DNA of 64,000 nt. It comes from Trinickia caryophylli (GTDB lineage: Bacteria; Pseudomonadota; Gammaproteobacteria; Burkholderiales; Burkholderiaceae). The stretch covers positions 2,108,001-2,172,000 of the forward strand of contig NZ_CP139971.1 of the NCBI RefSeq assembly GCF_034424545.1, in the 5' to 3' direction. Numbering within the stretch: position 1 is the stretch's first letter; each line of letters starts with the position of its first letter. The notes beneath the pieces were generated by a model. The model made no database searches, had not been told where the DNA came from, and saw only the letters and a list, made by a program, of their open reading frames with translations. The position numbers and the translations under genes were made by a program. This document shows positions 34,850 to 42,637 of this stretch, one piece after another.

Positions 34850-36562
34850 ATGAAGAAGTTGATGAACAAGCCATCGGACATCGTGCGCGAGATGCTGGAG
34901 GGGATCGCGCGTACCCATCCGCGTGCCCGGATTCTCGGGGCCGAAAACGTGCTGGCTCTCGCGCCCGCGACCGACGCTCCACGCTGCGTGGCGCTGATCT
35001 CGGGAGGCGGAAGCGGCCACGAGCCCGCGCATGCCGGGTATGTCGGCGAGGGCATGCTGAGCGCTGCCGTATGCGGCGAAGTCTTCACATCGCCTTCGAC
35101 CGACGCGGTGCTGCACGCCATCCGGGCAACGGCCGGCCCGGACGGCGCGTTGCTGATCGTGAAGAACTACACCGGCGATCGCTTGAATTTCGGTCTGGCG
35201 GCCGAGCTTGCCAGGGCCGAGGGCATTCCCGTGCGCATGGTGATCGTTGCCGACGATGTTGCGCTGCCGGGGGCGCGCCAACAACGGCGCGGGATCGCGG
35301 GCACGGTGTTCGTCCACAAGATCGCGGGGGCCGCGGCAAACGCAGGCCTGCCGCTCGACGAAGTGGCGGAAATCGCGAGGCAGGTGAGCGAGCACCTCGG
35401 CACGATGGGTGTTGCGCTGGACGGATGCTCGCTGCCGGGAGCCGACGGGCACGGTTTCGAACTCGGGGTGGACGAGATCGAACTCGGGCTCGGCATTCAC
35501 GGCGAACGGGGCGTCGAGAAAAGGACGCTGCTTCCTGCCGACGACCTGTGCGAACTGATGGTCGGGAAGATCGTCGACGATCTCGGGCTTCGGCGCGGCG
35601 AGAAGGTCGCGGTATTGATCAACGGTCTGGGCGCCACGCCGGCGATGGAGCTTGCGGTCATGGCCAGGGCGACTTACGACGTCCTCAGCCAGCTCGGAAT
35701 AGAGGTCGAGCGAATGTGGTGCGGTACGTTCATGTCCGCTCTGAACATGCCCGGCTGCTCGATCAGCTTGCTGCGGTTGCAGCCGGGCATGTTGCAGTAT
35801 CTCGATGCGGCAACGAATGCACCGGCGTGGCCGGGGCCGGGCCTCGTCAACCGGGAGACCGTCGAGGCAGGCGGTGCAGGGAACGTCGAGGCACTGGCGC
35901 GGCACGAGCGCGCTGACGCTGGCGTTGGCGCGCATCGATGGGTATCCGTGTTGAAGCCCGCGCTTCTCGACGCCGCACGTGCGCTGCTCGAGCGCGAACC
36001 GTTGCTGACTGCGCTCGATTCGAAGGCGGGCGATGGCGATCTCGGCGCCAGCATGAAGAGAGCGGCCGAAGCTATTCAGGCGTTGCCCGACAGCGCATAT
36101 GCTTCGCCAGCGCGTGCGCTTGCCTCATTGGCCGCGGCGCTGCGCCGGGCAATTGCTGGCAGTTCGGGGCCGTTTTATGCCTCGGCGCTGACCCGCGCGG
36201 CCCGCATACTCGCCGATAAGGCAGAGCCGTCAGTCGAAGATTGGGCTGCGGCGTTCCGCTCCACAGCGGATGCGATTCAGGAACTTGGCGGCGCACGCGT
36301 GGGCGATCGCACGATGCTGGACGCGCTGGTGCCGGCGATCGATGCGTTCGAGGCGGCACTTCGTGCGGGGTTCGTGCCCCGCGAAGCGTGGCTGCGTGCG
36401 ATAGATGCTGCCGAAAGCGGTGCGCACAAGACGGCGACGCTCGTGCCGCGCGCGGGAAGAGCGAGCTATATCGGCGAGCGCGCATTGGGCAGCGAGGATG
36501 GCGGAGCGGTGGCCATCGCGTGCCTGCTCGGGGCGCTCGCACCGCATATCGGGCGGCGCTGA
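34850..36562 (+). CDS. dhaK: dihydroxyacetone kinase, fused DhaK-DhaL
   Basis: A 570-aa fusion. The DhaK half (about 1-335) has ISGGGSGHEPAHAGYVG and the substrate-binding His217 in GLGIHGERG, which forms a hemiaminal with dihydroxyacetone in known enzymes. The DhaL half (about 365-570) has the ATP/Mg motif DSKAGDGDLGASMKR and GGARVGDRTMLDAL. The fusion indicates an ATP-dependent kinase rather than the PTS-dependent DhaKLM form. The ATG at 34850 has GGACGGAG upstream. Related fused kinases also phosphorylate triuloses or erythrulose, so the substrate is not certain. Confidence 0.88.
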   Translation: MKKLMNKPSDIVREMLEGIARTHPRARILGAENVLALAPATDAPRCVALISGGGSGHEPAHAGYVGEGMLSAAVCGEVFTSPSTDAVLHAIRATAGPDGALLIVKNYTGDRLNFGLAAELARAEGIPVRMVIVADDVALPGARQQRRGIAGTVFVHKIAGAAANAGLPLDEVAEIARQVSEHLGTMGVALDGCSLPGADGHGFELGVDEIELGLGIHGERGVEKRTLLPADDLCELMVGKIVDDLGLRRGEKVAVLINGLGATPAMELAVMARATYDVLSQLGIEVERMWCGTFMSALNMPGCSISLLRLQPGMLQYLDAATNAPAWPGPGLVNRETVEAGGAGNVEALARHERADAGVGAHRWVSVLKPALLDAARALLEREPLLTALDSKAGDGDLGASMKRAAEAIQALPDSAYASPARALASLAAALRRAIAGSSGPFYASALTRAARILADKAEPSVEDWAAAFRSTADAIQELGGARVGDRTMLDALVPAIDAFEAALRAGFVPREAWLRAIDAAESGAHKTATLVPRAGRASYIGERALGSEDGGAVAIACLLGALAPHIGRR

Positions 36563-36976
36563 TTCGCCTGGGCGTGGCGGTCGCGCTTCGCCCAACGCCT
36601 GCCATGAGACTTGTGCGAAGCGCACAAGGCCACTCCCCCATTGCCGCGGATGACCCGCGGCATTCCCAGGGTTGACCGGCCTGCCGGTCAACAGCCGCCA
36701 GCCGCCCCACGGCTTTCCGCGAGCGCCGACGAGTACAAACGAGCACCAACGAGCATCAACGAGCGCCCGACCACGGCGCTTCCCGTCTTTATCTCGTTGA
36801 GCCGAGAGTCGCCGGACGCACCCCTCCTTGGAAAATGTGAAATCCCGAGATTAGAGATTTAGAGAAATTTCCGTGTCGTCACGCGAGATGAAAACGTAGG
36901 GTATGTACGCATTGCGACCGCAAATTATTGGCTTGATGCGTTGTTTTCGGTGTCGTGGAAGTTCTCATTGTTGAAT
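36563..36976. other. gap with hairpin and four 10-bp tandem repeats
   Basis: A hairpin of two perfect 10-bp arms (GTTGACCGGC at 36671-36680, complement at 36683-36692) may end the kinase transcript. Four tandem 10-bp units of the form ACGAGCACCA lie at 36729-36768 with one or a few differences each. From 36830 the sequence becomes AT-rich, leading into the promoter of the next operon. No gene is supported. Confidence 0.5.
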
Positions 36977-37006
36977 TTGACAAATCCCGTTTTACGGGAT
37001 TAAAGT
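36977..37006 (+). promoter_or_regulatory. promoter with palindromic operator in the spacer, nine-gene operon
   Basis: A -35 TTGACA (36977-36982) and a -10 TAAAGT (37001-37006) are 18 bp apart. The spacer is almost filled by an inverted repeat: AATCCCGT (36983-36990), TTT, ACGGGATT (36994-37001). A protein bound there would block or remodel RNA polymerase. The first start codon is 35 bp after the -10. The IclR regulator at the far end of the operon is the obvious candidate ligand. Confidence 0.72.
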
Positions 37007-37040
37007 GAAATCATTCGAAACTTCTCATCGATGGTGCCGT

Positions 37041-38615
37041 ATGGAAGAAGTGCCGCAGAACGACCGTGACTCGAATGGCGCCTGCATCGTGCTCGAGACG
37101 GCACGCCGCGCGGGTGTCGAGGTCTGCTTCGCAAACCCGGGAACGACCGAGATGCCATTCGTCGGTGCGCTGGACAAGGTGTCGGGTGTGCGCCCGGTTC
37201 TAGGCTTGTTCGAAGGCGTCTGCACGGGTGCTGCCGACGGCTACGGCCGCATGGCCGGCAAGCCTGCGATGACGCTGCTGCACCTCGGCCCGGGCCATGC
37301 GAACGGGATTGCGAATCTGCACAATGCGCGCCGCGCCCGCACGCCCATCCTGAATATCGTCGGCGATCACATGCGCGGGCATCTGAAGTACGACGCCCCA
37401 TTGACTTCGGACATCGAATCGCTCGCGCGCCCCGTGTCGGTCTGGTACCGCCGGGTCGCGCTCGAAACGGATCTCGCCCGCGATACCAGTGAAGCGATCG
37501 GGGCCGCGATGGGCGCGCAGCGCGGAGTTGCGACGCTCGTGTTACCCGTCGATCTGCAGTCCGCCTCGGTGAGTGCCCGCGCGCCGCATCCGCTGCCGCA
37601 CGTGATGACTCCGTCGTTCGACGCGTCGCGCGTTGCGCGTGTCGCCGAGTTGCTCAGGACGCGGGCGCCCATCGTGCTGCTGCTCGGAGATCGCGCGCTT
37701 TCCGAGGAGGGGCAGCGCGCCGCCGCACGCATTGCCGCTGGCACGGGCGCGGTGTGTCTCGGCGAGACATTCCCGGCCCGCACCGAGCGCGGCGGTGGAT
37801 TACCCGACATCGATCGGTTGCCGTACTTTCCCGAGCCGGCCCTCGAGGCGCTCGCCGGGCGCAGGGTCGTCCTTGCCGGCGCGCGCGCGCCGATCACGTA
37901 TTTCGGCTACGAAGGCATTCCCGCGGAACTCGCCCGGCCGGAGGACATCGTGATATTGGCGGAGCCTGGCGAGGCGGCGGACGAGGCACTGTCGGCACTG
38001 GCCGCCTGCCTCGATGCGCCACCCGTCGCTCCCGGTGCGGATGCCGCGCGTTGGAACGTCGAACACGGTCCGCTGAACCCGCAGGCGGTCGGACGGATCG
38101 TCTCCAATGCGCTGCCCGAAGGCGCCATCGTCTCCGTGGAAGGCGGCACTTGCGGCTACCCGTTCGTGACCGCATCGGCGCGGGCGAAGCGGCACACGGT
38201 CCTCACCAACACGGGAGGCGCCATCGGCCAGGGGCTGCCGGTGGCCATCGGCGCCGCCATCGCCTGCCCGGCTCGCCGAGTGTTCGCCCTGCAGTCGGAC
38301 GGTAGCGCTCAATACACGATCCAGTCGCTATGGACGATGGCGCGCGAGCGCCTGCCCGTCATCGTGCTGATCGCCTCGAACCGTCGCTACGGGATTCTGC
38401 AAACGGAACTTGTCCGCAGCGGGTTGCCCGCCGACGCACCTCATGCAAGTCGCCTCACCGTGCTCGACGATCCCCCGATCGATTGGTTGGCGATTGCGCA
38501 AGGCTATGGGGTCGCCGCTGAGCGCGTGCGTACGACGCAGGCGCTCGAACTCGCGCTCGACGATGCGTTGGCCGACCTCGGAGGGCCGCGTCTCATCGAA
38601 ATGTGTCTGCCCTGA
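37041..38615 (+). CDS. thiamine-diphosphate-dependent decarboxylase-like enzyme, copy 2
   Basis: A 524-aa ThDP enzyme paralogous to the one at 13721-15265. The catalytic-glutamate region is GLFEGVCTGAADGYGRM. The ThDP-binding motif deviates: LQSDGSAQYTIQSLW has Ser where Gly is usual in GDG, and it ends ASNRRYGIL. The Asp that binds Mg is kept, so activity is possible. The ATG at 37041 is preferred because the promoter at 36977-37006 leaves no room for an earlier start. It is the first gene of a nine-gene operon. Likely role: decarboxylation of a 2-keto acid from ring cleavage. Confidence 0.78.
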   Translation: MEEVPQNDRDSNGACIVLETARRAGVEVCFANPGTTEMPFVGALDKVSGVRPVLGLFEGVCTGAADGYGRMAGKPAMTLLHLGPGHANGIANLHNARRARTPILNIVGDHMRGHLKYDAPLTSDIESLARPVSVWYRRVALETDLARDTSEAIGAAMGAQRGVATLVLPVDLQSASVSARAPHPLPHVMTPSFDASRVARVAELLRTRAPIVLLLGDRALSEEGQRAAARIAAGTGAVCLGETFPARTERGGGLPDIDRLPYFPEPALEALAGRRVVLAGARAPITYFGYEGIPAELARPEDIVILAEPGEAADEALSALAACLDAPPVAPGADAARWNVEHGPLNPQAVGRIVSNALPEGAIVSVEGGTCGYPFVTASARAKRHTVLTNTGGAIGQGLPVAIGAAIACPARRVFALQSDGSAQYTIQSLWTMARERLPVIVLIASNRRYGILQTELVRSGLPADAPHASRLTVLDDPPIDWLAIAQGYGVAAERVRTTQALELALDDALADLGGPRLIEMCLP

Positions 38616-38669
38616 GCGCGTCCGGCAGCGCCCATCAATTCGTTTTTCTCAATCGCATCTGTTATTGCC

Positions 38670-39482
38670 ATGGATCTTCAACTCAAAGGAAAGTCCGCTT
38701 TCATCACGGGCGGCAGCATGGGCATCGGCAAGGCGGTGGCGCTCGAACTGGCCCGCGAGGGCGTCGACGTAGCCATTGCCGCACGGCGCATGGAGCAGCT
38801 CGAAGCCGCGGCGGCCGACATTCGCGCAGCGCTTGCGCCGCTGGGCACCGGCGTGGGCACGATACTGCCCCTCAGTGCGGACACGACCGACATGGCGTCG
38901 GTGGAGGCGGCGATGGCCGCTGCCGCCGCCCGGTTCGGCCGACTCGACATCCTGCTCAATGGAGCGGCGCACCCGGGCGGCCTCGTGCGCACCGAACTTG
39001 AGAATGCCGATCCGCAAGGGCTCCTGCTCGATATCGACATCAAGGTAGTCGGCTATCTGCGCTGCGCGAAGGCCGCGGTCCCATACATGCGCCGCAACGG
39101 CTTCGGCCGCATCGTCAATATCGGCGGCTTGACCGGGCGCGGCAGCAAGCAGCTTTCGGGCATGCGCAACGTCGCGATCGTTCACATGACCAAGACCTTG
39201 TCCGACCAGCTCGGACCTCACGGCATCACGGTCAACACCATTCATCCGGGGGTGGTCGAGACGCCTCATATCCACGAACTCTACGAAAAGGAGGCCGTGA
39301 AGCAGGGGCTGACGGCGGGCGAAGTCGAGGCCAATTACGTCAAGGCCACGCCGATCCGCCGCGTGCTGCAGCCTGAGGAAATGGGCTGGATCGTGGCATT
39401 CCTCGCCTCGCCGAAGGCCGGTTCGATCACTGGAGAATCGATCGGCTGCGACGGTGGCCTCACGCGCGGCATTTTCCTGTAA
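38670..39482 (+). CDS. short-chain dehydrogenase/reductase of the nine-gene operon
   Basis: A 270-aa classical SDR: TGGSMGIGKAVALE cofactor motif, ILLNGAAHPGG in place of NNAG, and a SDR core around NIGGLTGRGSKQLSGMRN where the usual catalytic Tyr of YxxxK is not seen (Gly-Met-Arg-Asn region instead, with VHMTKTLSDQ after it). The missing Tyr is odd and may mean altered chemistry or a non-dehydrogenase role. The C-terminus GESIGCDGGLTRGIFL is normal. It lies 54 bp after the ThDP gene. Confidence 0.8.
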   Translation: MDLQLKGKSAFITGGSMGIGKAVALELAREGVDVAIAARRMEQLEAAAADIRAALAPLGTGVGTILPLSADTTDMASVEAAMAAAAARFGRLDILLNGAAHPGGLVRTELENADPQGLLLDIDIKVVGYLRCAKAAVPYMRRNGFGRIVNIGGLTGRGSKQLSGMRNVAIVHMTKTLSDQLGPHGITVNTIHPGVVETPHIHELYEKEAVKQGLTAGEVEANYVKATPIRRVLQPEEMGWIVAFLASPKAGSITGESIGCDGGLTRGIFL

Positions 39483-39500
39483 CGCAGGGAGTATTCGTTC

Positions 39501-40538
39501 ATGACGGCAACCCTATTGGTCGCAACGGCGGGGCAGGGCATTCTGCGCTCCAATGACGACGGCAAGACCTGGCATCGGCTCGGGCTCGAGGAGCCGATCG
39601 AGTTCGACGGCATCGTGCGCTCGCTCGCCGTGGATCCCGCGACGCCATCGCGCGTCTATGCGGGAGCCGATTCGGGCCTCTGTATCAGCGAGGACGGCGG
39701 CGCGCACTGGCGTCGCCCCGACAATATCCTGAACGGACAGACGGTCTGGTCGATCGCGATCGATCCTGGCAACCCGCAGGTGCTTTACGCGGGGACGGGC
39801 GCGCCGTCGCGCGCCGCACTGTTCAAGTCCACCGACGCCGGGCTGACGTGGGCCCGCACCGCGCCCGAGCTGCCGGAATTCTGCGCCGGCGTGAACCGCC
39901 CCCGCCTGCTCACCATCTGCGTCGATCCCGACGACGGCCGCAACGTCTGGTACGGCGTGGAAGAGGGCGGCGCATGGCGCAGCCGCGATGCGGGTGCGAG
40001 TTGGACGCGCGTGGATGGCCCCGGCACGGCGATTCGGAACAGTGACATTCATGCCATCGTCGTGCTGCCCGCGACAGCCGACAAGGCCAAGACCACACTC
40101 GTGCTGACCGTCAACGCCGTGTATCTGAGCGAGGACGATGGGCAGACATGGGACGGCAAACTCTCGCGCGAGCGCTTCGACGGGCTCTATTACACGCGCA
40201 CGGCGGTTCAGTTGCCCAAGCCTTCCGGCGAGTTGCTGATGGCCATCGGCGATGGCACACCCGGTAGCCGCAGCCGCATCTACCGCTCGACGGACCGCGG
40301 ATATGCGTGGAACGAAATGACGCTGGCCACGCCGCCGAATTCGACCTTCTGGGCCTTCGGCACACACGCGGCGCAACCCGAACTCGTCTATGCCGGGACG
40401 AAATACGGTCACCTGTTCTGCTCGCGCGACGGCGGTTGCAACTGGACGAAGGAGTGGCGCGACTTCAGCGAAATCACGGCCGTGGCGTGGACGCCGTTCG
40501 AAGCGCCTCTTGTCGCCCATGCGCAATCGACCCACTGA
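39501..40538 (+). CDS. Asp-box/BNR-repeat beta-propeller protein
   Basis: A 345-aa protein made of sialidase-type Asp-box repeats: SNDDGKTWHRL, SEDGGAHWRR, STDAGLTWAR, SRDAGASWTR, SEDDGQTWDG, STDRGYAWNE and SRDGGCNWTK. There is no signal peptide and the sialidase catalytic residues are not evident, so it is probably a cytoplasmic propeller used for binding, assembly or an unusual enzymatic step, as in Ycf48-type factors. Finding it inside a catabolic operon, 18 bp after the SDR gene, is unusual. Confidence 0.8.
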   Translation: MTATLLVATAGQGILRSNDDGKTWHRLGLEEPIEFDGIVRSLAVDPATPSRVYAGADSGLCISEDGGAHWRRPDNILNGQTVWSIAIDPGNPQVLYAGTGAPSRAALFKSTDAGLTWARTAPELPEFCAGVNRPRLLTICVDPDDGRNVWYGVEEGGAWRSRDAGASWTRVDGPGTAIRNSDIHAIVVLPATADKAKTTLVLTVNAVYLSEDDGQTWDGKLSRERFDGLYYTRTAVQLPKPSGELLMAIGDGTPGSRSRIYRSTDRGYAWNEMTLATPPNSTFWAFGTHAAQPELVYAGTKYGHLFCSRDGGCNWTKEWRDFSEITAVAWTPFEAPLVAHAQSTH

Positions 40539-40553
40539 ACGAAAGAGCGTGTC

Positions 40554-41069
40554 ATGACACCATCCGAAATGCAGCGGCTCGCCAACGAGGCGAGCGCAAA
40601 AGGCCTGCCGTTGCCCGCACCGCGGATTCGGCGCACCCATCTCTCGCTTTGGGTGCGTGATCCCGATCGCTCGGGCCGTTGGTATGCCGAGGTCCTCGGC
40701 ATGACGGAGACAGCGCGCGACGATCAATGGGTATTCATGTCGTTCGGCCGGAAACACCACGATATCGCGCTCGTTCGCGCCGTGTCCGATGCCGAGCTCG
40801 GCACGATCGGCCTGCAGCATTACGGGCTCGAGATCGACGGCGATTTGAACGAGCTGAGGCGGCTCTACGGCATGCTGCTGCGCCGCAACGTGCCGATCGT
40901 CAAGATTACCGACCACAAGGTCGGCGTAGGCGTGTATTTCACCGACCCGGACGGCAATCGCCTCGAGTTCTTCTGCGAGACCGTCGCGGACGATGAAGAA
41001 GGCAAGCGGGTACTGAACCGTTATCGCGCGCCGAGCGACCCGACGCAACTCGAACCCCTCTTCGGATAG
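40554..41069 (+). CDS. single-domain VOC-fold protein, extradiol dioxygenase-like
   Basis: A 171-aa protein with one vicinal-oxygen-chelate domain. The predicted metal ligands are His29 (RRTHLSLWV), His89 (LQHYGLEI) and Glu138 (NRLEFFCE), and HHDIALV at 68-74 matches the conserved core of type I extradiol dioxygenases. Classical catechol 2,3-dioxygenases have two domains and about 300 aa, so this is a one-domain form that would have to dimerise, or a related isomerase. The start at 40554 is 15 bp after the previous gene. Confidence 0.78.
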   Translation: MTPSEMQRLANEASAKGLPLPAPRIRRTHLSLWVRDPDRSGRWYAEVLGMTETARDDQWVFMSFGRKHHDIALVRAVSDAELGTIGLQHYGLEIDGDLNELRRLYGMLLRRNVPIVKITDHKVGVGVYFTDPDGNRLEFFCETVADDEEGKRVLNRYRAPSDPTQLEPLFG

Positions 41070-41122
41070 ATCGCCGATCGCGATCTCCGTCACACCAGCC
41101 TGTCAATCAAGGAGCCGCCGCC

Positions 41123-41728
41123 GTGAGCAAGGCCGCAAATTTCGAAACCCTCCATATCCGCAAGTGGTACACCCAGATCGAAGATTCGCTTGCCAACGAA
41201 TCAGGGCAATTGGCCGACGGCGAGCCGTTGCGCAAGATCGCGATCGCCGCGGCCGTGCACAATCCGTACGCCGGCCGCTTCAGCGAAAACCTCGATGATC
41301 TCGTCGATCCGTCTCCGGCGCTTGGCCGGGAGTTCGCTCGCCGGATCGAGGTGCTTGCCGGCGATCGGAAGATCGAGAGCTACGGCAAGGCGTGCCTCGT
41401 CGGAGCGGCCGGCGAATACGAGCACGGCAACGCATTTCTGACCTCGATTTTTGCCGAGCCGATTCGCGCCGCGCTGGGCGGCGGAAAGTCGTGGGTACCT
41501 TCGAGCGGCAAGCGTGGCCCGATCAACACGGTGATCGACGTGCCATTGGCTCATAAGGACGCCCTTTACGTGCGGTCGCACTATGACACGCTCAGTTGCC
41601 TGTTCCCCGATGCGCCCAATGCCGACGAGATACTCGTGATTTTCGCCTTCGCGACGCGCGGCCGTCTCCATGCACGGCTCGGCGGCCTCAGGGCGAGCGA
41701 CATCGTCGGCAGGGACGGGCTTGTCTGA
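41123..41728 (+). CDS. amino-acid-synthesis family protein (AA_synth/DUF1185)
   Basis: A 201-aa protein resembling the DUF1185/AA_synth family: IRKWYTQIEDSLANESG, AAAVHNPYAGRFSENLDDL, GKACLVGAAGEYEHGNAFLT and DVPLAHKDALYVRSHYDTL. No biochemical function is established to my knowledge. Such genes often occur in catabolic operons with amidohydrolases and transporters. There is no signal peptide. Its position between the dioxygenase-like and hydrolase genes suggests a pathway step or a binding function. Confidence 0.72.
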   Translation: MSKAANFETLHIRKWYTQIEDSLANESGQLADGEPLRKIAIAAAVHNPYAGRFSENLDDLVDPSPALGREFARRIEVLAGDRKIESYGKACLVGAAGEYEHGNAFLTSIFAEPIRAALGGGKSWVPSSGKRGPINTVIDVPLAHKDALYVRSHYDTLSCLFPDAPNADEILVIFAFATRGRLHARLGGLRASDIVGRDGLV

Positions 41729-41752
41729 CATCGAATGGGATGGGTGGAGACC

Positions 41753-42637
41753 ATGAACACGGCATCGGCGCGAGAGGGATGGATCGGCAGCGACGGCCTG
41801 CGGTTGCGTTATCTGAGCTGGGGAGCGCACGATGCGCCGCCCGTCGTCATGTTGCACGGGCTGCGCAGCTATGCGCAGACATGGGCACCCGCGGCAGAAG
41901 CGCTCGTCGAGCGCTACCGCGTGATCGCGCTCGATCAGCGTGGGCGCGGGCTCAGCGATTGGGATCCGAAGCGCGATTACTACGCCGCCGCCTACCTGCG
42001 CGATCTGGAAACCCTCGTGGATGCGCTGGGCTTACGAAAGTTCGTGCTCGTGGGCCACTCGATGGGTGGAACCAATGCCTTTGTCTATGCGGGCAAGCAC
42101 CCGGCGCGACTGGCCGGGCTCGTAATCGAGGATATGGGGCCCGGCGCCTCGGTCGATTCCCGAGGCTCGGAGCGTATCAGGCGCGAACTGCGTTCGACGC
42201 CCGATTCGTTTGCCTCGTGGGCAGAGGCGCGCGCTTTTTGGCACCGGCAGCGGCCGAACATTTCCGAGGCGGCGCTTGCCTCGCGTGTCGAGCATTCGCT
42301 GAAGGACAACGGGCAGGGGCGAGTCGTCTGGCGGCACGATGCCGAAGGTATTGCGGCCGCGCGTCTTGCCGCTACGCCCGAGCAACTGGTCGACCTGTGG
42401 CCGCTCGTGCGTGGGCTGCGTATGCCGACGCTGGTGTTGCACGGCGCGGATTCCGACTTCCTGTGCGTGGAGGCGGCCGCGGCGATGACGGCCGCGAACC
42501 CGTACCTGCGTGCGCACGCGATTGCCGGCGCCACGCATTACGTGCACGACGACCAACCGGACGCATTCAATCGCAGTGTGCGTTTGTGGCTCGACAGCCT
42601 CGACGATCCGACATGGAGAGAGGGGGCTGACCGGTGA
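41753..42637 (+). CDS. alpha/beta hydrolase, meta-cleavage-product type
   Basis: A 294-aa alpha/beta-hydrolase fold protein. The oxyanion segment is VVMLHGLRSYAQTW, the nucleophile Ser is in VGHSMGGTNAF, the acid is in LVLHGADSDF and the His in GATHYVHDDQ. Family members hydrolyse C-C bonds of ring-cleavage products (MhpC, BphD) or esters. The ATG at 41753 follows GGTGGAGACC; an ATG 18 bp upstream is less well placed. Its stop overlaps the start of the monooxygenase. Confidence 0.82.
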   Translation: MNTASAREGWIGSDGLRLRYLSWGAHDAPPVVMLHGLRSYAQTWAPAAEALVERYRVIALDQRGRGLSDWDPKRDYYAAAYLRDLETLVDALGLRKFVLVGHSMGGTNAFVYAGKHPARLAGLVIEDMGPGASVDSRGSERIRRELRSTPDSFASWAEARAFWHRQRPNISEAALASRVEHSLKDNGQGRVVWRHDAEGIAAARLAATPEQLVDLWPLVRGLRMPTLVLHGADSDFLCVEAAAAMTAANPYLRAHAIAGATHYVHDDQPDAFNRSVRLWLDSLDDPTWREGADR

